64,000 nt of DNA from Xaviernesmea oryzae (lineage in GTDB: Bacteria; Pseudomonadota; Alphaproteobacteria; Rhizobiales; Rhizobiaceae): contig NZ_FXAF01000007.1 in NCBI RefSeq assembly GCF_900177415.1, positions 52,571 to 116,570 of the forward strand, read 5' to 3'. The first letter of the stretch is position 1; every line of letters begins with the position of its first letter. Positions 61,941 to 64,000 of the stretch are shown in pieces. A program made the position numbers and the translations under genes. The notes under the pieces are model-generated. The model ran no database searches. It was given only the letters and a program-made list of their open reading frames with translations, and was not told the DNA's origin.

Positions 61941-63468
61941 ATGGCGTTATTGAGCGTGATCCGACGCTGGCATTTTCGAGAACATCTATCGATCCGGGAG
62001 ATTTGCCGCAGGACTGGCCTATCCCGGAATACTGTCCGCAAATACCTGCGCCTGGACGGGGTGGAGCCGAAGTTCAAGGTCCCGGAGCGGCCAAGCAAGC
62101 TTGACCCATTTGCGGATAGGCTGTCGGCCTGGTTGAAGACGGAATCCAAGAAAGGCCGCAAGCAGAAGCGGACGATGAAGCAGTTGCATGCCGAACTGGT
62201 GAGCCTCGGATACGGGGGCTCCTATAACCGCGTGGCGGCGTTTGCGCGGGAATGGCGAGAGGATCGGCAGAGGGAGTTGCAGACGACCGGGCGCGGCACG
62301 TTTGTGCCCTTGGCATTTGAACCCGGTGAGGCCTTCCAGTTCGATTGGTCGGAAGATTGGGCGATCATCGGCAATGAGCGCACCAAACTGCAGGTCGCCC
62401 ATACGAAGCTAAGCTACAGTCGGGCCTTTATCGTCCGGGCCTATCTTCTTCAGACGCACGAGATGCTGTTTGACGCCCACAATCATGCGTTCCGCGTATT
62501 TGGCGGCATCCCCGGCCGCGGCATCTACGACAATATGCGCACGGCAATCGACAAGGTCGGCCGCGGCAAGGATCGCGACGTCAACACCCGCTTCCTGGCG
62601 ATGGCCAGCCACTATGTGTTCGAACCCGAGTTCTGCAATCCAGCGTCCGGCTGGGAGAAGGGGCAGGTCGAGAAGAACGTTCAGGATGCCCGTCATCGTC
62701 TCTGGCAGCCCACGCCGCGCTTCGCATCGCTGGAAGCATTAAACGACTGGCTGGAGCAGCGCTGCAAGGAATTGTGGGCGCAGACCCCACACGGTCAGAT
62801 GCGCGGCACCATCGCCGACATCTGGGCTGAGGAAGCATCGGCGCTCATGCCTGTTTCCAGGCCGTTTGACGGGTTTGTCGAGTATACCAAGCGCGTTACA
62901 CCGACCTGCCTCGTCCATCTGGAGCGCAATCGCTACAGCGTGCCGGCGTCCTTCGCCAATCGACCGGTGAGCCTTCGGGTCTATCCGGATCGTGTCGTGG
63001 TTGCCGCGGAGGGCCAGATCATTTGTGAGCACCGCCGTGTCATCGATCGCTCTCATGATCGACCGGGACAGACGATCTACGACTGGCGGCATTATCTGGG
63101 CGGTCGTGCAGCGCAAGCCCGGCGCTCTCCGCAATGGCGCACCCTTCGCCGAGCTGCCCGATGCGTTCCGAGCCTTGCAGCAATACCTGCTCAAGAAGCC
63201 GGGGGGCGACCGTGAGATGGTCGATATCCTGGCCCTCGTTCTCCAGCACGATGAACAGGCCGTGCTGTCGGCCGTGGACATGGCGCTGAAGTCGGGCGTT
63301 CCGACCAAGACGCATGTGCTGAATCTGCTGCATCGCCTCGTCGACGGCAAATCCTTCACGCCACCGACCATCGACGCGCCACAGGCCCTGACGCTCATCA
63401 ATGAGCCGAAAGCCAATGTCGAGCGCTACGATGCGCTGAGAAAGACGGAGGTTGGCCATGCGTCATAA
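61941..63468 (+). pseudogene. istA: IstA transposase of IS21 family, interrupted by a frameshift
   Basis: ATG 61941 (MALLSVIRRWHFREHLSIRE). Helix-turn-helix (REICRRTGLSRNTVRKYLRL), rve integrase core (GEAFQFDWSEDWAIIGNERT with the first Asp; GIYDNMRTAIDKVGRGKDRD with the second; GWEKGQVEKNVQDARHRLWQ with the Glu). At 63098-63100 a run of three G (CTGGGCGGTC, where CTGGCGGTC is expected) shifts the frame: HYL then continues in the next frame as AVVQRKPGALRNGAPFAELP, to RYDALRKTEVGHAS. Without the shift it would be about 508 residues, the normal size. Catalytic residues precede the break, but the C-terminus is replaced by an unrelated tail ending at 63215. Confidence 0.85.
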
Positions 63469-64000
63469 TCCGGCAAGCGGCGCTATCGTCATCATGCTGC
63501 GGCAGTTGAAGATGCACGGCATGGCCCAGGCCGTCGGCGAGCTCACCGAGCAAGGGTCGCCGGCGTTCGAGGCGGCAATCCCTATCCTGTCGCAGCTTCT
63601 CAAGGCCGAGACGGCGGAACGTGAAGTTCGATCGACCGCCTATCAGCTCAAGACCGCACGCTTTCCAGCCTATCGTGACCTGAACGGCTTCGACTTCGCC
63701 AGCAGCGAGGTCAACGAGGCGCTGGTGCGTCAGCTTCATCGCTGCGACTTCCTCGACGACGCCAACAACATCGTTCTGGTCGGCGGTCCCGGCACGGGCA
63801 AAACGCATATCGCCACGGCAATTGGCGTCCAGGCTATCGAGCATCATCACAAGCGGGTTCGGTTCTTCTCGACCGTCGAGCTGGTCAACGCGCTCGAGCA
63901 GGAAAAGGCACAAGGGCGTTCCGGCCAGATCGCCAACCGCCTGGCGCATTCCGATCTCGTCATCCTCGACGAACTTGGCTACCTGCCGTTCAGCGCTTCA
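63458..64000 (+). CDS. istB: IstB ATPase of IS21 family, 3' end cut by window edge
   Basis: 181 residues visible from ATG 63458, overlapping istA by 11 bp. HNPASGAIVIMLRQLKMHGM, Walker A LVGGPGTGKTHIATAIGVQA and Walker B LVILDELGYLPFS place it in the IstB/DnaC-like AAA+ group, which selects target DNA for IstA. About 60-70 C-terminal residues lie beyond the window. The gene is open to the edge. Confidence 0.92.
   Translation, partial: MRHNPASGAIVIMLRQLKMHGMAQAVGELTEQGSPAFEAAIPILSQLLKAETAEREVRSTAYQLKTARFPAYRDLNGFDFASSEVNEALVRQLHRCDFLDDANNIVLVGGPGTGKTHIATAIGVQAIEHHHKRVRFFSTVELVNALEQEKAQGRSGQIANRLAHSDLVILDELGYLPFSAS

Larger units (their letters stand above)
61829..64000 (+). mobile_element. IS21-family insertion sequence, right end beyond the window
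   Basis: Contains istA (frameshifted) and istB. Near the presumed left end (about 61829, TGTTGATTGCCACTGAGAAC) two internal direct repeats occur: CCACTGAGAACTGACCC (61838-61854) and CCATTGAGAATTGACCC (61872-61888), as in IS21 ends where the transposase binds. Inserted into or beside ISL3 remnants. Confidence 0.8.

Noticed and set aside
1..64000. CRISPR array or repABC replication origin
   Set aside because: No regularly spaced short repeats, no Cas genes and no RepA, RepB or RepC pattern; the ParB-like protein at 37.5-39.4 kb is of the accessory COG1475 type and has no ParA neighbour.

Overview
The window reads as a mobile replicon, most likely a conjugative megaplasmid, of an alphaproteobacterium of the Rhizobiales (Rhizobium / Ensifer / Mesorhizobium / Shinella type). 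The reasons are a complete Ti-plasmid-style DNA-transfer region (TraA/F/B/H, TraC/D/G, an oriT with the Ti/RSF1010-type nick core, a tra box), quorum-sensing regulators TraR and TraM, several IS elements, and G+C-rich coding typical of the group. No rRNA, tRNA, CRISPR array, replication gene (repABC), trb mating-pair genes or traI AHL synthase was found, so those must lie outside the window if present.

Layout. 1-6.6 kb: an AraC regulator cut by the window edge, a divergent HxlR regulator / LigB-type dioxygenase / FMN reductase group, an alpha/beta hydrolase with a DUF1330-like partner, a DUF2239 protein, and decayed cupin, LysR and AraC remnants. 6.8-18.6 kb: catabolic module 1: a GntR/FCD regulator facing atuA, DUF4387, an ABC importer (binding protein, double permease, ATPase), a tripartite tricarboxylate transporter (tctB, tctA, tctC) and a cyclase-family hydrolase. 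18.8-28.7 kb: conjugation region with traR, traM, traHBFA, oriT, traCDG. 28.7-40.5 kb: plasmid accessory region with a WGR protein, DUF3846, DUF736, DUF932, a ParB-like protein, a VapC/Phd-type toxin-antitoxin pair, two IS110 elements and two families of non-coding repeats. 40.5-48.1 kb: a TetR-controlled beta-oxidation operon (CaiB-type CoA-transferase, two acyl-CoA dehydrogenases, thiolase, hydratase/dehydrogenase fusion). 48.2-61.2 kb: catabolic module 2, a rearranged paralogue of module 1. 61.5-64 kb: ISL3 debris and an IS21 element running off the edge.

How the parts work together. Both catabolic modules pair AtuA with DUF4387 and with two unrelated importers for organic acids. Each has its own GntR regulator and, as I read the intergenic DNA, its own palindromic operator set. 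The beta-oxidation operon between them has a CoA-transferase but no CoA ligase, and could degrade the acyl-CoA produced by one or both modules. The whole set lies beside a self-transfer region, so the pathway looks like transmissible catabolic cargo.

The most interesting observations are: (i) the duplicated AtuA/DUF4387/dual-transporter module, whose reaction is not known to me; (ii) identical or near-identical GntR operators (AAGTGTTGACACTT) before three transcription units of module 1, with a different palindrome in module 2; (iii) a long leader with a conserved hairpin block at a fixed distance of about 165-170 nt upstream of three separate accessory genes; (iv) a structured RNA-like element between traM and traH; (v) an IS110 copy whose exact insertion can be read because it splits a repeat also present intact. 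Family names come from reading the sequence; no database search was run.
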